Part shown: piece after piece, positions 7,802-16,662 of the stretch
How positions within the stretch are numbered: the first letter of the stretch is position 1
Layout of the letters: every line of letters begins with the position of its first letter
Origin: Acidovorax sp. 107
GTDB lineage: Bacteria > Pseudomonadota > Gammaproteobacteria > Burkholderiales > Burkholderiaceae_C
Direction: 5' to 3'
Assembly (NCBI RefSeq): GCF_003058055.1
Contig: NZ_QBTZ01000001.1
Location: 1,428,501-1,492,500 of the forward strand
Length of the DNA stretch: 64,000 nucleotides
Made by a program: the position numbers and the translations under genes
The notes under the pieces: model-generated
Databases searched by the model: none
Seen by the model: only the letters and a program-made list of their open reading frames with translations
What the model was told of the DNA's origin: nothing

Positions 7802-9328
7802 GTGATAGACGTGGCAACACTGAGTGTCATCAGGCGCTGGGCCCTGCGAGAGCAGCTGTCCATCCGGGAGATCGCCCGCCGCACGGGCCTCTCGCGCAAC
7901 ACCATCCGCAAGTACCTGCGCGTAGGCGAGGCCGAGCCGCACTATGCCAAGCGGGTCAGTCCATCCAAGCTCGATCCCTTCGCCTTGAAGCTCGCCGGCT
8001 GGCTCAAGACGGAAGCTGGCCGATCCCGCAAGCAGCGGCGCACCATCAAGCAGATGTACGTGGATCTGCAGGCGCTCGGTTATGGCGGCTCCTACAACCG
8101 TGTGGCGGCCTTTGCGCGCCTCTGGCACGAGCAGCGCCTTGTGGCACAGCAGACCACTGGCCGTGGCACCTTCGTTCCCCTGACCTTCGGTCCGGGTGAG
8201 GCCTTCCAGTTCGACTGGAGCGAGGACTGGGCTGTTCTCGCTGGCGTGCGCACCAAGCTGCAGGTAGCCCACTTCAAGCTCAGCCACAGCCGAGCGTTCT
8301 ACCTGCGCGCCTACCCCCTGCAGACGCACGAGATGCTGTTCGATGCCCACAACCATGCATTCGTAGTCCTGGGTGGCGTGCCCCGCCGTGGCATCTACGA
8401 CAACATGCGCACCGCTGTAGACCGGGTGCGCCGTGGCAAGGAGCGCGACGTCAATGCGCGCTTTGCGGCCATGGTCAGCCACTTCCTGTTCGAGGCCGAG
8501 TTCTGCAATCCCGCGTCGGGCTGGGAGAAGGGCCAGGTGGAGAAGAACGTGCGCGATGCCCGCCATCGCCTGTGGCAGGTAGTGCCGCCATTCCCAAGCC
8601 TGTCCGATCTCAATGCCTGGCTTGAAGAGCGCTGCGTGGCGCTGTGGCACGAGATCGAGCACGGCAAGCTGCCGGGCTCCGTCGCGGATGTCTGGGCTCA
8701 AGAGAAGGCAAGCTTGATGCCGATGCCCCGGCCCTTCGATGGCTTTGTGGAGCACACCAAGCGCGTCTCACCCACCTGCTTGGTCCACTTCGAGCGCAAT
8801 CGCTACAGCGTGCCGGCGCCGTATGCCAATCGGCCGGTGAGCCTGCGGGTCTACGCCGATCGCCTGGTGGTCGCCGCCGAAGGCCAGATCGTGTGCGAGC
8901 ATCAGCGCCTGATCGAGCGTAACCACCACGGTACGGGTCAGACCGTGTACGACTGGCGCCACTACTTGGCGGTGCTGCAGCGCAAACCAGGAGCTTTGCG
9001 CAACGGCGCCCCATTCCTGGAGCTACCAGCGGCCTTCAAGCGACTGCAGGCCACCTTGCTCAAGCAACCCGGCGGCGACCGGGAGATGGTGGAGGTACTG
9101 GCACTGGTGCTGCACCACGATGAACAAGCTGTGCTCGCTGCAGTGGAGTTGGCACTGGAGTCAGGGGCTGCCAGCAAGACCCACATCCTGAACGTGCTCC
9201 ACCGCCTGCTGGACGGTAAGCCCGCCCCAGCACCGGTCACATCGCCGCAGGCCCTCAAGCTGGCGGTGGAACCCCAAGCCAATGTGCTTCGTTACGACCA
9301 ATTGAGGGAGGTGCGCTATGCGTCATGA
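7802..9328 (+). CDS. istA: IS21-family transposase IstA
   Basis: IstA is the DDE transposase that binds the IS ends and catalyses strand transfer. The N-terminal helix-turn-helix reads [20 protein letters not shown]. The DDE core shows the first Asp in FQFDWSEDW, the second in [10 protein letters not shown] and the Glu in [21 protein letters not shown]-terminal SH3-like region follows. The length of 508 residues is normal. The start is either GTG at 7802 or GTG at 7811; both have an AGGAG at a workable distance. An internal helix-turn-helix and catalytic triad without stops indicate a functional enzyme. Confidence 0.95.
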   Translation: MIDVATLSVIRRWALREQLSIREIARRTGLSRNTIRKYLRVGEAEPHYAKRVSPSKLDPFALKLAGWLKTEAGRSRKQRRTIKQMYVDLQALGYGGSYNRVAAFARLWHEQRLVAQQTTGRGTFVPLTFGPGEAFQFDWSEDWAVLAGVRTKLQVAHFKLSHSRAFYLRAYPLQTHEMLFDAHNHAFVVLGGVPRRGIYDNMRTAVDRVRRGKERDVNARFAAMVSHFLFEAEFCNPASGWEKGQVEKNVRDARHRLWQVVPPFPSLSDLNAWLEERCVALWHEIEHGKLPGSVADVWAQEKASLMPMPRPFDGFVEHTKRVSPTCLVHFERNRYSVPAPYANRPVSLRVYADRLVVAAEGQIVCEHQRLIERNHHGTGQTVYDWRHYLAVLQRKPGALRNGAPFLELPAAFKRLQATLLKQPGGDREMVEVLALVLHHDEQAVLAAVELALESGAASKTHILNVLHRLLDGKPAPAPVTSPQALKLAVEPQANVLRYDQLREVRYAS

Positions 9329-10121
9329 CCCTGCCATCGCTTCCATCGTGATCATGCTGCGCGAGCTCAAGATGCACGGCATGGCCCAGGCAGTTGCAGA
9401 ACTGGCTGAGCAAGGTGCACCGGCCTTCGATGCGGCGCAGCCCATCCTGTCCCAACTGCTCAAGGCCGAGACCGCCGAGCGAGAGGTGCGCTCGGTGGCC
9501 TACCAATTGAAGGTGGCCAGGTTCCCGGCGTACCGGGACCTGGCTGGGTTTGACTTCGGCCACAGTGAGGTGAACGAGGCACTGGTACGCCAGCTGCACC
9601 GCTGCGAATTCTTGGAGAACGCCAACAACGTGGTGTTGGTGGGTGGCCCGGGTACGGGCAAGACCCACATCGCCACAGCCCTCGGGGTGCAAGCCATTGA
9701 GCACCATCACCGCAGGGTGCGGTTCTTCTCCACGGTGGAGCTGGTCAATGCACTGGAAGAGGAGAAGGCCCAGGGCAAGCCGGGGCAGATCGCGCACCGC
9801 CTAGCCTATGCCGATCTGGTGATCCTGGATGAACTGGGCTACCTGCCATTCAGCACGTCAGGAGGAGCCTTGCTGTTCCACCTGCTGTCCAAGCTGTACG
9901 AGCGCACCAGCGTTGTGATCACCACCAACCTGAGCTTCAGCGAATGGGCCAGTGTGTTCGGGGATGCCAAGATGACCACGGCACTGCTGGACCGACTCAC
10001 GCATCACTGCCATATTCTGGAAACGGGTAACGACAGCTACAGGTTCAAGAACAGCTCCGCACAGCAACCACCACAGACCACCAAGAAGGAGAAGGCGACC
10101 AAGAACTTATCCACAACGTGA
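9318..10121 (+). CDS. istB: IS21-family helper ATPase IstB
   Basis: IstB is the AAA+ (DnaC-like) ATPase that selects target DNA and stimulates IstA. The ATG at 9318 overlaps the end of istA by 11 bases, the normal IS21 arrangement of translational coupling. Walker A is GGPGTGKTH (about residue 112), Walker B is [12 protein letters not shown], and sensor 1 lies in [12 protein letters not shown]. The C-terminal tail after residue 250 is short, rich in Lys, Thr and Gln, and variable in the family. All ATPase motifs are intact. Confidence 0.95.
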   Translation: MRHDPAIASIVIMLRELKMHGMAQAVAELAEQGAPAFDAAQPILSQLLKAETAEREVRSVAYQLKVARFPAYRDLAGFDFGHSEVNEALVRQLHRCEFLENANNVVLVGGPGTGKTHIATALGVQAIEHHHRRVRFFSTVELVNALEEEKAQGKPGQIAHRLAYADLVILDELGYLPFSTSGGALLFHLLSKLYERTSVVITTNLSFSEWASVFGDAKMTTALLDRLTHHCHILETGNDSYRFKNSSAQQPPQTTKKEKATKNLSTT

Positions 10122-10142
10122 GCGTGAAGCTCACGAACCAGG

Positions 10143-10194
10143 GTGGGTCAAGATTCGATGGAAATGGTGGGTCAGCTTTGCGTGGAAATCAACA
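10143..10194 (-). repeat. IS21 right end
   Basis: The reverse complement starts TGTTGATTTCCACGCAAAGC, then TGACCCAC, TTTCCAT and again TGACCCAC, mirroring the left end at 7694-7755. The CA at 10193-10194 closes the element. Confidence 0.85.
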
Positions 10195-10197
10195 GGC

Positions 10198-10722
10198 ATT
10201 GCACTGGAGGACTTCGTCGTCGCGGCTGAGGGACCTACTGTCGTCAAGGTTCGACCGCGAACGCGCCAGTTCGAGCGAACAAGAAAGGGCGTGGGGTTCC
10301 TTCGTCTGAACAAGCAGCGAGTTGGTGACGTCTCCGACGAGCTGGTCGGATTTACTGCCGAGATGAAGTTACAGGCGGAACAGGACTGGCAGGAGGAGCG
10401 CATGCGAGACAAGAAGCTTGGCGCGTCTGTGCCAGGCTATTTCTACCGCCGATATCGCACGCGACCGCTCCTGACCATTCATATAGTTGAACCAAGTGAT
10501 CCCAAGCCCGACAAGGTTGATGACTCCGGCAAGCCGAAGAAGGACAAGCTCAAGGAGATGTTCTCTGCTGCCGAGATCGAGCCGCGCTCGTTTGTGGCGA
10601 TCTCGATTTCTTTCCCGAACTTCGACGGCTTTAAGACGCCCGTTTACTACACGTTGAACAAGGTTGCGCTGCGAGAGGCCGGGCTGCTTGAAGCAGAGGA
10701 GAGCAATGACGACGAAGATTGA
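10198..10722 (+). pseudogene. 5'-truncated gene, C-terminal part of a Z1-domain-like protein
   Basis: Coding sequence starts immediately at the IS21 boundary in frame 1 with ALEDFVVAAEGPTVVKVRPR, without a start codon. It continues through RTRQFERTRKGVGFLRLNKQ to a stop at 10722. The first usable start is GTG at 10291, which would leave 143 residues. The tail RPLLTIHIVEPSD ... FVAISISFPNFDG ... VYYTLNKVALRE resembles the C-terminus of Z1-domain proteins (GLLLIYP / AISFP pattern), recalled from the family and not aligned here. The following two genes, a PD-(D/E)XK protein and an AIPR protein, are the usual partners of Z1 genes, which supports the call. The gene was probably cut by the IS and an associated deletion. 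Confidence 0.6.
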
Positions 10723-11680
10723 GGCCATCTGGGAGTTGGAGGCGCGCCAGGCTGGAACGCTGGCCATTGAAGCGGGGTCGTTTCGATTGACTAGGCTTGG
10801 TGATCGACAGGGTCACGACATCTATGCGGGGCTCGACGACGGGTTGCATGCGATTCTCGGCCTCGGAGTTTCGATTCGGCCACCAGCAATCGTTCTCGAA
10901 TCGGGCGCTTTCGACTACTTTCGTCGCCAGCGAGCGGATGGATCATGGTTGCTTGTCCTTCGCCTGAAGCGCAGGGGATTGGAGTCCGTCTTCGGTCGGC
11001 TTTGCCAAGACCTCGCGGACTCTGCATCGCTGGTGAAGGCTGAAGATGCTGTAGTCGCACTCTTCGTGGAGCGGCTTCGTCTGTGGGAGCGGCTTTTCTC
11101 CGGATCGGACGACGGGCTAATGCCGAAACACAAGATTCGAGGCTTGGTCGGAGAGTTGCTCGTGCTCGAGCGCTTACTCATGGCGCAGGCCGTCTCCATC
11201 GGGGAACTCGTTGACTCATGGGTAGGTCCGCTGAGCGCGGATCAGGACTTCTGTCTTGCCGACAGGTCGATAGAGGTAAAGACGATCAATCCAGGAGCCA
11301 GATCGGTACGCATTTCATCGCTTCGTCAGCTGGCCGCGCCTGTACCGCTGACGCTTACCCTGATCACCCTTGGCACATCGGCGGCCGACTCAACGGACGC
11401 GGTGTGCCTCAACTCCCTGGTGGATCGGATCGAGGCTCGCATCGCCGCAGAACCTGCTTCGCTGTCGACTTTCAGAGAACGCCTCCTTGCCGCCGGGTAT
11501 GTCGATCAGCGGCACTATGGCGAGGACTGGTTCGCTGCGATACGGGAGGATTCGTTTGCTGTCACTGTTGGATTTCCCAGACTGGTGCCTTCGGACGTCG
11601 GACCTGCCATCACCGGTGCCACCTATGAACTTGATCTTGCCGCGCTCAGTGGATATCGAGTGGAGTTCCCGGCGGCATGA
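10706..11680 (+). CDS. PD-(D/E)XK motif protein (DUF4420-like), predicted nuclease
   Basis: The 324-residue protein (MTTKIEAIWELEARQAG) starts at 10706, overlapping the end of the preceding fragment by 17 bases. The nuclease core reads GLVGELLVLERLL (first Glu, about residue 150), SADQDFCLADRSIEVKTINP (Asp and the ExK pair) and ISSLRQL. These match the PD-(D/E)XK family often annotated beside Z1 and AIPR genes in predicted restriction or phage-defence loci. It is followed by the AIPR gene with a four-base overlap (ATGA), so the three are one operon. Catalytic residues are present, but without the upstream GHKL ATPase and full Z1 gene the system may be dead. Confidence 0.8.
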   Translation: MTTKIEAIWELEARQAGTLAIEAGSFRLTRLGDRQGHDIYAGLDDGLHAILGLGVSIRPPAIVLESGAFDYFRRQRADGSWLLVLRLKRRGLESVFGRLCQDLADSASLVKAEDAVVALFVERLRLWERLFSGSDDGLMPKHKIRGLVGELLVLERLLMAQAVSIGELVDSWVGPLSADQDFCLADRSIEVKTINPGARSVRISSLRQLAAPVPLTLTLITLGTSAADSTDAVCLNSLVDRIEARIAAEPASLSTFRERLLAAGYVDQRHYGEDWFAAIREDSFAVTVGFPRLVPSDVGPAITGATYELDLAALSGYRVEFPAA

Positions 11681-13806
11681 CTGACCTGGAGTTTTATCTG
11701 GAATTGAATCAGATGGTGGCGAGGCGAGCAGCCTCCGACCATCTGGTGGACGTGCTCGCGTTCGTGCATGAGATTGCCGATCGGCTGGGCGACGATCCGG
11801 CGTTCGGAGAGTTCGTTCCAGCTGAGTTCTCTGGCTCAGCGACTCGGGGAAAGCAGCAATTCCGCATTCATGGCTTCACGGCCTTTGATGAGTCGGACGG
11901 GAGCGTTGGACTTGTCGTCGGGCGATGGCTCGACGATGACGAGCCCGAAACACTCATGACCGCCGCCGTGAATCAGCTTTCTGCATATCTCGAGACGTTT
12001 GCTCAAGAGGCGCTGAACGAGTCGCTGTGTGAACGAATCGTCGAGTCAAACGGTGCATACGAGATCGCTCATCTGATGCAGAAGTCGAAGGCTCGCATAT
12101 CAAGAGTTCGCCTTCACGTCATATCGAACCAGCCGCTGAGCACGAAATTCAAGGAGAGAATTCTTCAACCCATCGGCGACATTGCGATAGAGCTGCACGT
12201 ATGGGATCTCTCTCGACTCCGTTCAATCTACGAGTCCGATCGTGAACGTGAGGTTGTGACGGTGAGCATTTCCGACTTCAATGCGAGCGGGATTGAATGC
12301 ATGCGAGCCACTGGGTCCGAAAGTATCCAGTCTTATCTGTGCATTGTTCCAGCGTCACTGCTCGCCGACATCTTTGAGCGATACGGTAGTCGTGTGCTTG
12401 AAGGGAATGTGCGTTCGTTCCTGGGGATGAAGGGGGGGGTCAACAAGGGAATTCGGCGAACGATTCAGGACTCTCCGCACCTTTTTCTTGCATTCAACAA
12501 TGGCATTGCCGCAACTGCGGCCTCGGTCGAGGTAAGCGTCATCGATGGGCGATCGTTCATCTCGAGTCTCGTCGATCTTCAGATCGTCAATGGCGGGCAG
12601 ACGACAGCCAGCATTCTCAATGCGCGCAAGAAGGACCGCCTGTCACTTGAGGGGGTGAATGTCGCCATGAAACTGACCGTTGTGGAGGCGACGGGCGCCG
12701 ACGATCTCATTCCAAAGATTGCGGAGTATGCGAACACGCAGAACAAGGTTGCTGTCGCAGACTTCTTCGCCAACCATCCCTTCCACCGAAAGATGGAAGA
12801 AATCTCGCGAAGATTGGTCGTTCCTTCAAGCGAAGCCACACGTATCCGAAGCAAGTGGTTCTATGAGCGTGCGCGAGGGCAGTATCAGAACGAGCGGTTA
12901 TATCTCTCGGAGAAGAAGAAGCAGAACTTCGATCTCGAATATCCGGCTGGACAGGTCATCAACAAGACCGACCTGGCGAAGTTCGACAGCGTCCTCAGTG
13001 AGAAGCCGCAGTGGGCCAGCCTGGGTGTCCAGAAGAACTTCGTCAAGTTTGCGTCCCACTTTGAACCCAAGACCTCCGAGACAACCTCGTCTGAGTATTG
13101 GACTGAAGTCAGTCCTCAGTATGGTGACGGCTATTACCAGCGCATTGTGGCCGTCGCTCTGTTGTGGAAGAAGCTCGAGGCCATGGTCTCGGCTGCTCGA
13201 AGCGACTGGTATCGAGGGGACTACCGAGCACAGATCGTCGCATATGGGCTTGCAATGCTGGTCCATGGAGCTCGCCGCTCGGGGCGAGAGCCGGATTGGG
13301 ACGCACTTTGGAATGCCCAAGCGGTTTCCTCTGAACTAGAGGATGCAATGAGGGCGTCGGCGATCCTTGCTCAGACTGTGATTCTCACGCTGCCAGTGGG
13401 AGCCACGAACGCTGGTGAGTGGGCCAAGAAAGATGCATGTTGGGATCGCGCATGCGATGCGAGTCAAGAGCCGGCGCCTGATTCCACGTGGCTTGTCTCT
13501 CGCGCCGAAGCTCGCTATAAGCAAACCGAAGCTCGTAAGCAGGGGAAGCAAGACGATGTGATCGCCCTTCAGCGTCGAATGCTCGCACTTTGCCAGTCGG
13601 GATACTGGGCTGAATTGTCCAAGTGGCCCGGCTTGCATGAAATTGCAACCGAGGCGCAGAAAATGCTCGTTGCTCGGGCGAGCACGATTTCGGGCTTCAT
13701 GAAGATCGGACTTGAAAGAGACTGGACGCGTCTGTCAGAGTTGGCGAAATCTTGCGATGAAGCGGGTTTCAAGCGCCCCATGGAAACCTCGAGTAAGCAG
13801 CTCTAA
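11677..13806 (+). CDS. AIPR-family protein (abortive phage resistance type)
   Basis: The 709-residue protein carries the AIPR signature NVRSFLGMKGGVNKGIRRTI (about 245-264), LFLAFNNGIAATA, then LQIVNGGQTTASI and IPKIAEYANTQNKV. The Pfam family AIPR is named for abortive infection phage resistance and recurs with Z1, PD-(D/E)XK and MutL/Hsp90-like ATPase genes. Biochemical function is not established to my knowledge. The gene overlaps the preceding nuclease gene by four bases. It is the last gene of this broken operon; after it comes a stretch of IS relics and a hipA fragment. The reading frame is full length and shows no internal damage. Confidence 0.88.
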   Translation: MTDLEFYLELNQMVARRAASDHLVDVLAFVHEIADRLGDDPAFGEFVPAEFSGSATRGKQQFRIHGFTAFDESDGSVGLVVGRWLDDDEPETLMTAAVNQLSAYLETFAQEALNESLCERIVESNGAYEIAHLMQKSKARISRVRLHVISNQPLSTKFKERILQPIGDIAIELHVWDLSRLRSIYESDREREVVTVSISDFNASGIECMRATGSESIQSYLCIVPASLLADIFERYGSRVLEGNVRSFLGMKGGVNKGIRRTIQDSPHLFLAFNNGIAATAASVEVSVIDGRSFISSLVDLQIVNGGQTTASILNARKKDRLSLEGVNVAMKLTVVEATGADDLIPKIAEYANTQNKVAVADFFANHPFHRKMEEISRRLVVPSSEATRIRSKWFYERARGQYQNERLYLSEKKKQNFDLEYPAGQVINKTDLAKFDSVLSEKPQWASLGVQKNFVKFASHFEPKTSETTSSEYWTEVSPQYGDGYYQRIVAVALLWKKLEAMVSAARSDWYRGDYRAQIVAYGLAMLVHGARRSGREPDWDALWNAQAVSSELEDAMRASAILAQTVILTLPVGATNAGEWAKKDACWDRACDASQEPAPDSTWLVSRAEARYKQTEARKQGKQDDVIALQRRMLALCQSGYWAELSKWPGLHEIATEAQKMLVARASTISGFMKIGLERDWTRLSELAKSCDEAGFKRPMETSSKQL

Positions 13807-13910
13807 CAGGCAGGTGGCGCAATCCCCTGCTCATGCCTATTGACCCGGCGGGGCTGTTGCCGGGTTCGTTGACACCAACTTGGACTGCCCCGAGTCTGAT
13901 AATAGATCAC

Positions 13911-13966
13911 TACGCAGAAGTGACTCACCAACCACGGCAGGCTAGGTTTGTGTGGAAATCAGCAGG
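13911..13966. repeat. Relic of two IS21-type ends joined together
   Basis: TACGCAGAAGTGACTCACC (13911-13929) matches the left end of the intact IS21 element, and GTGTGGAAATCAGCAGG (13950-13966) matches its right end, each with two or three mismatches. Only 20 bases separate them, so almost the whole element is missing. It directly abuts the hipA fragment. This points to an older insertion of a related element that later lost its centre. Confidence 0.65.
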
Positions 13967-14275
13967 CTGGCTCCACTTCGCGTCGGCAATGGCACTCACC
14001 AGACACCAGGATGGTAACGATGCATCGACAGGCGCGAGTTATCTGGAGATCGCTTGCGTGCTGATCGACCACGTCGCGAACACCATGAATGACTGCGGGA
14101 GCTATGTTCTCGCATCGTTTGTACCATGCTGGTCATCCGCCACTGATGATCATCTGCGCAACCACAGCTTCATCCTCGTGCCTGGCAAGGGCTGGCATCT
14201 GTCCGATGTCCACGACATGAATCCTGCGCCCGGATCGCAAGGACTGAAAGACGTGCAGAATGCTTTCACGAACTG
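13967..14275 (+). pseudogene. Frameshifted fragment of a second hipA-like kinase gene
   Basis: One frame reads WLHFASAMALTRHQDGNDAS and SYLEIACVLIDH, matching the middle of HipA proteins. At 14094-14140 the match moves to another frame (LRELCSRIVCTMLV, like ELWRRIVFNMLV), then returns as DDHLRNHSFILVPGKGW and DMNPAP, the HipA catalytic block (usual NTDDHLRNHGF). The N-terminal half is absent and the IS21 relic sits at the left end. So this is a decayed remnant, distinct from the intact hipA at 16663. About 190 further bases to the next gene contain nothing recognisable. Confidence 0.75.
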
Positions 14276-14462
14276 CAGCCGTCGTTGACGATTTATTGTG
14301 TTGAAGTCGCCAACAAGTGCGCATATCGATAGGCCTCGTTCAAGAGTCTCCGGTATCTTGCCGGTACGCGCACGCAACCTGAGAGGCGCATCAACTCGTG
14401 CTGATTGGAACGTTCTGGGCCCTCGTTTGAGTATCCAGGTGATAAATAAGATTAACTGCGCC

Positions 14463-16151
14463 ATGGACGCATCGACGGCCCGCTTCTACGAGGACCATGC
14501 CCAGGACATAGCCAGCCGATACGAGTCGGTGGGCAGTCCTGTGGCGAAGTATTTTCCATTGGCATTTTTGCCGGGTGCCCGGGTGCTCGATATCGGGGCC
14601 GGGTCTGGGCGCGACCTGGCGCACCTTCTCAAGAGCGGCTATGACGCCTACGGAGTGGAACCCACGGACGGCCTGCGCGCGGCGGCCAAGGCTGCCCACC
14701 CAGAACTCGCAGGTCGGCTCGCAAGTTCTGCACTGCCCGAGTTGGGCATGCCCTTTGATGGCAAGTTCGATGGAGTTCTTTGTAGTGCAGTCCTGATGCA
14801 TGTGCCGGACCATCAGCTGTTTGATGCTGCTTTGGCTATCCGCGCCCTGCTCAATCCCCACGGCCGCCTGCTGCTATCCCTGCCGCTATCCCGGGGCGAC
14901 GACTTGGTGGACAAGCGCGATGCCCGGGGTCGGCTGTTCCAGGGATACACCGCTGACGAGATTCAGCTGCTGTTCGCGCGACTGGGGTTTCAATGCATAG
15001 GCCGCTGGGATTCCGACGATGCCCTTGCCCGAGCCGGGACGAGCTGGTACACGCTGCTGCTGGAACTTCGCTCCAACGGCGCCTTGCGCGCTATCGACCA
15101 GATCGAGGGCGTGCTCAATCGAGACAAGAAGGTTGCCACCTACAAGCTGGCCTTGTTCCGCGCCTTGGCCGACATCGCCATGCACGAGAGCAAGACTGCT
15201 GTCTGGCTGGCCGACGGCCAGGTGGGCGTTCGTCTCCTGCGCATTGCAGAGAAGTGGCTGATGTACTACTGGCCCATCTTTGCTTCGCCGCAGTTCATCC
15301 CGCAATCGCAGTCTGAAGGGGCGGGCGGCACCAAGCCCGTCAAATTCCGCGCAGCGCTCACGGCCTTGATGCAGCCCTACCGTGATCAGGGAGCAAATGG
15401 AGGCATCAGCGCCTGGCACCTGGATTGGCTCGGTGGGCGGCTGAGCAATGATGTGCAAGACCAGCTCAGATCTGTTCTCCGCGTGATCGCCGAGACCATC
15501 CGCTTGGGGCCAGTCGAGTATTCCGGTGGAGCCCTGGAGTCGGGGACCGTGTTCGAATGCGACAAACGATCAGGTCTTGTCTTGATGCCGGCGGACATCT
15601 GGAGGGAACTCAGCCTGCTTGGGCACTGGATCTCCGATGCGGTCGTGCTGAGGTGGGCTGCGCTCACAGAGCGCTTTGGGTACCGGCAAGGAATCACGTC
15701 TGGCGCAGTGCTTCCGCTATTGCTTGCACGCCCTGACCCGGAGCGTGCGACCATGCTCGCCCGCCAGGCATATGAAAATGCCGGCGTAACCCGGTGCACC
15801 TGGTCCGGCCGACCTCTCAAGCAGCGCTTCGTGGTCGATCACGCCATCCCATTCGCACTGTGGGCGAACAACGACTTGTGGAACCTTCTGCGGGTCGACC
15901 AGCAGGTCAACGCCAATAAGTCCGACAAGCTGCCTTCGGCGCAGCTGCTAAGTGACCGTCGTACTGCGGTCCTGGAGGACTGGGCGGTCCTGCGCTCGGC
16001 TCAGCCGAGCCTGTTCGATCGCCAAGCAAGCCAGCTGCTGGGGTGGACGCCCGGCGATTCGCCGCAATGGGCCGATGCGATGTTTGGGCGGTTCCGTGAA
16101 GCTGTGGAGGTGACAGCGCTGCAGCGGGGTGTGGAGCGTTGGTCGATTTGA
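14463..16151 (+). CDS. Fusion of a SAM-dependent methyltransferase and an HNH endonuclease
   Basis: The 562-residue protein starts MDASTARFYEDHAQDIA. Residues 20-200 form a class I methyltransferase: motif I VLDIGAGSGRDLAHL (41-55), acidic YGVEP, post-I LCSAVLMHVPD and LLLSLPL. It lacks the NPPY or DPPY box of DNA adenine/N4-cytosine enzymes, so its substrate is open. Residues 205-430 are mostly helical with no named family (DKKVATYKLALFRALADIA, MYYWPIF). Residues 440-495 form an HNH nuclease: CTWSGRPLKQRFVVDH, PFALWANNDLWNLL, VNANKSDKLP. The chosen ATG gives the methyltransferase a normal N-terminus, though no strong ribosome site is visible. A defence or restriction-like role is inferred from the nuclease and the island setting. 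Confidence 0.75.
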   Translation: MDASTARFYEDHAQDIASRYESVGSPVAKYFPLAFLPGARVLDIGAGSGRDLAHLLKSGYDAYGVEPTDGLRAAAKAAHPELAGRLASSALPELGMPFDGKFDGVLCSAVLMHVPDHQLFDAALAIRALLNPHGRLLLSLPLSRGDDLVDKRDARGRLFQGYTADEIQLLFARLGFQCIGRWDSDDALARAGTSWYTLLLELRSNGALRAIDQIEGVLNRDKKVATYKLALFRALADIAMHESKTAVWLADGQVGVRLLRIAEKWLMYYWPIFASPQFIPQSQSEGAGGTKPVKFRAALTALMQPYRDQGANGGISAWHLDWLGGRLSNDVQDQLRSVLRVIAETIRLGPVEYSGGALESGTVFECDKRSGLVLMPADIWRELSLLGHWISDAVVLRWAALTERFGYRQGITSGAVLPLLLARPDPERATMLARQAYENAGVTRCTWSGRPLKQRFVVDHAIPFALWANNDLWNLLRVDQQVNANKSDKLPSAQLLSDRRTAVLEDWAVLRSAQPSLFDRQASQLLGWTPGDSPQWADAMFGRFREAVEVTALQRGVERWSI

Positions 16152-16330
16152 GTTGACTCGGCTGCTTGGTCTGGTGCCTCGCGAAAGAAAGCGCAAGCCC
16201 GACTGCTCAGCTGGCCAACACCATAGATGTTTGCATCGGCTTGTGTGGCGGGACACCATCGAATGGTGAGCATCCATCAGGTTGCATCGGCGCACCTTGA
16301 AGTGCATTGTGCCAACCAGAATTAGTTGAT

Positions 16331-16392
16331 TTTCAGGTATTTGACTAATATCTGTTTTTGAGATATTTTCCATTTATCTGAATTTCAGGTAT
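16331..16392 (+). promoter_or_regulatory. Candidate HipB operator/promoter region
   Basis: The 62 bases are much more A+T-rich than their surroundings. TTTCAGGTAT occurs at 16331-16340 and again at 16383-16392, just before the hipB ATG. Between them lies a perfect inverted repeat AATATCT / AGATATT (16347-16353 and 16361-16367). HipB-type antitoxins repress their own operon through such repeats. Binding is inferred. Confidence 0.6.
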
Positions 16393-16397
16393 CAGCC

Positions 16398-16661
16398 ATG
16401 GCGACGACATCACATCCGCTGGTCACTGCCGGCCAACTTGGGTCGATGCTGCAGGCCGCTCGGAAGGCGCAGGGGTTGACCCAGTCGGCGTTGGCCAGCC
16501 GTATCGGCCTGAGTCAGTCACGGGTCTCCCATTTGGAACTCAACGCCCACGAATTGAGCGTGGAGCAACTCCTTGCATGGTGTGCCGCGCTGGGCCTGGA
16601 ACTGGCCGTTGGGACCCGGGGTAGCGCTGCGGTGTCGACGGCCCCGACCACGGATTGGTGA
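16398..16661 (+). CDS. hipB: HipB-like antitoxin, XRE-family repressor
   Basis: The 87-residue protein has a Cro/C1-type helix-turn-helix: LGSMLQAARKAQGLTQSALA then RIGLSQSRVSHLELN. In HipBA systems it binds and restrains the HipA kinase and represses the operon. It is followed one base after its stop by the hipA ATG, the usual operon order. The repeats at 16331-16392 are its likely operators. The tail (AVSTAPTTDW) ends in Trp as in E. coli HipB, whose C-terminal residue contacts HipA; that comparison is from memory. Confidence 0.88.
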   Translation: MATTSHPLVTAGQLGSMLQAARKAQGLTQSALASRIGLSQSRVSHLELNAHELSVEQLLAWCAALGLELAVGTRGSAAVSTAPTTDW

Positions 16662-16662
16662 C

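Larger units (their letters stand above)
7694..10194 (+). mobile_element. IS21-family insertion sequence, about 2.5 kb, apparently complete
   Basis: The element has the IS21 layout of istA and istB overlapping on one strand, and related ends that both start TGTTGATTTCCACGCA. Each end carries two copies of a motif of the type TTTCCA followed by TGACCCAC. The flanking bases show no 4-8 base target duplication: AAGCC stands before the left end and GGCAT after the right end. That suggests that a deletion or recombination followed insertion. The bases 7561-7693 to the left hold no recognisable gene. Confidence 0.9.

Noticed and set aside
13833..14288. Intact 151-codon gene
   Set aside because: The frame begins in IS-relic sequence and the HipA similarity moves between frames, so it is a pseudogene.
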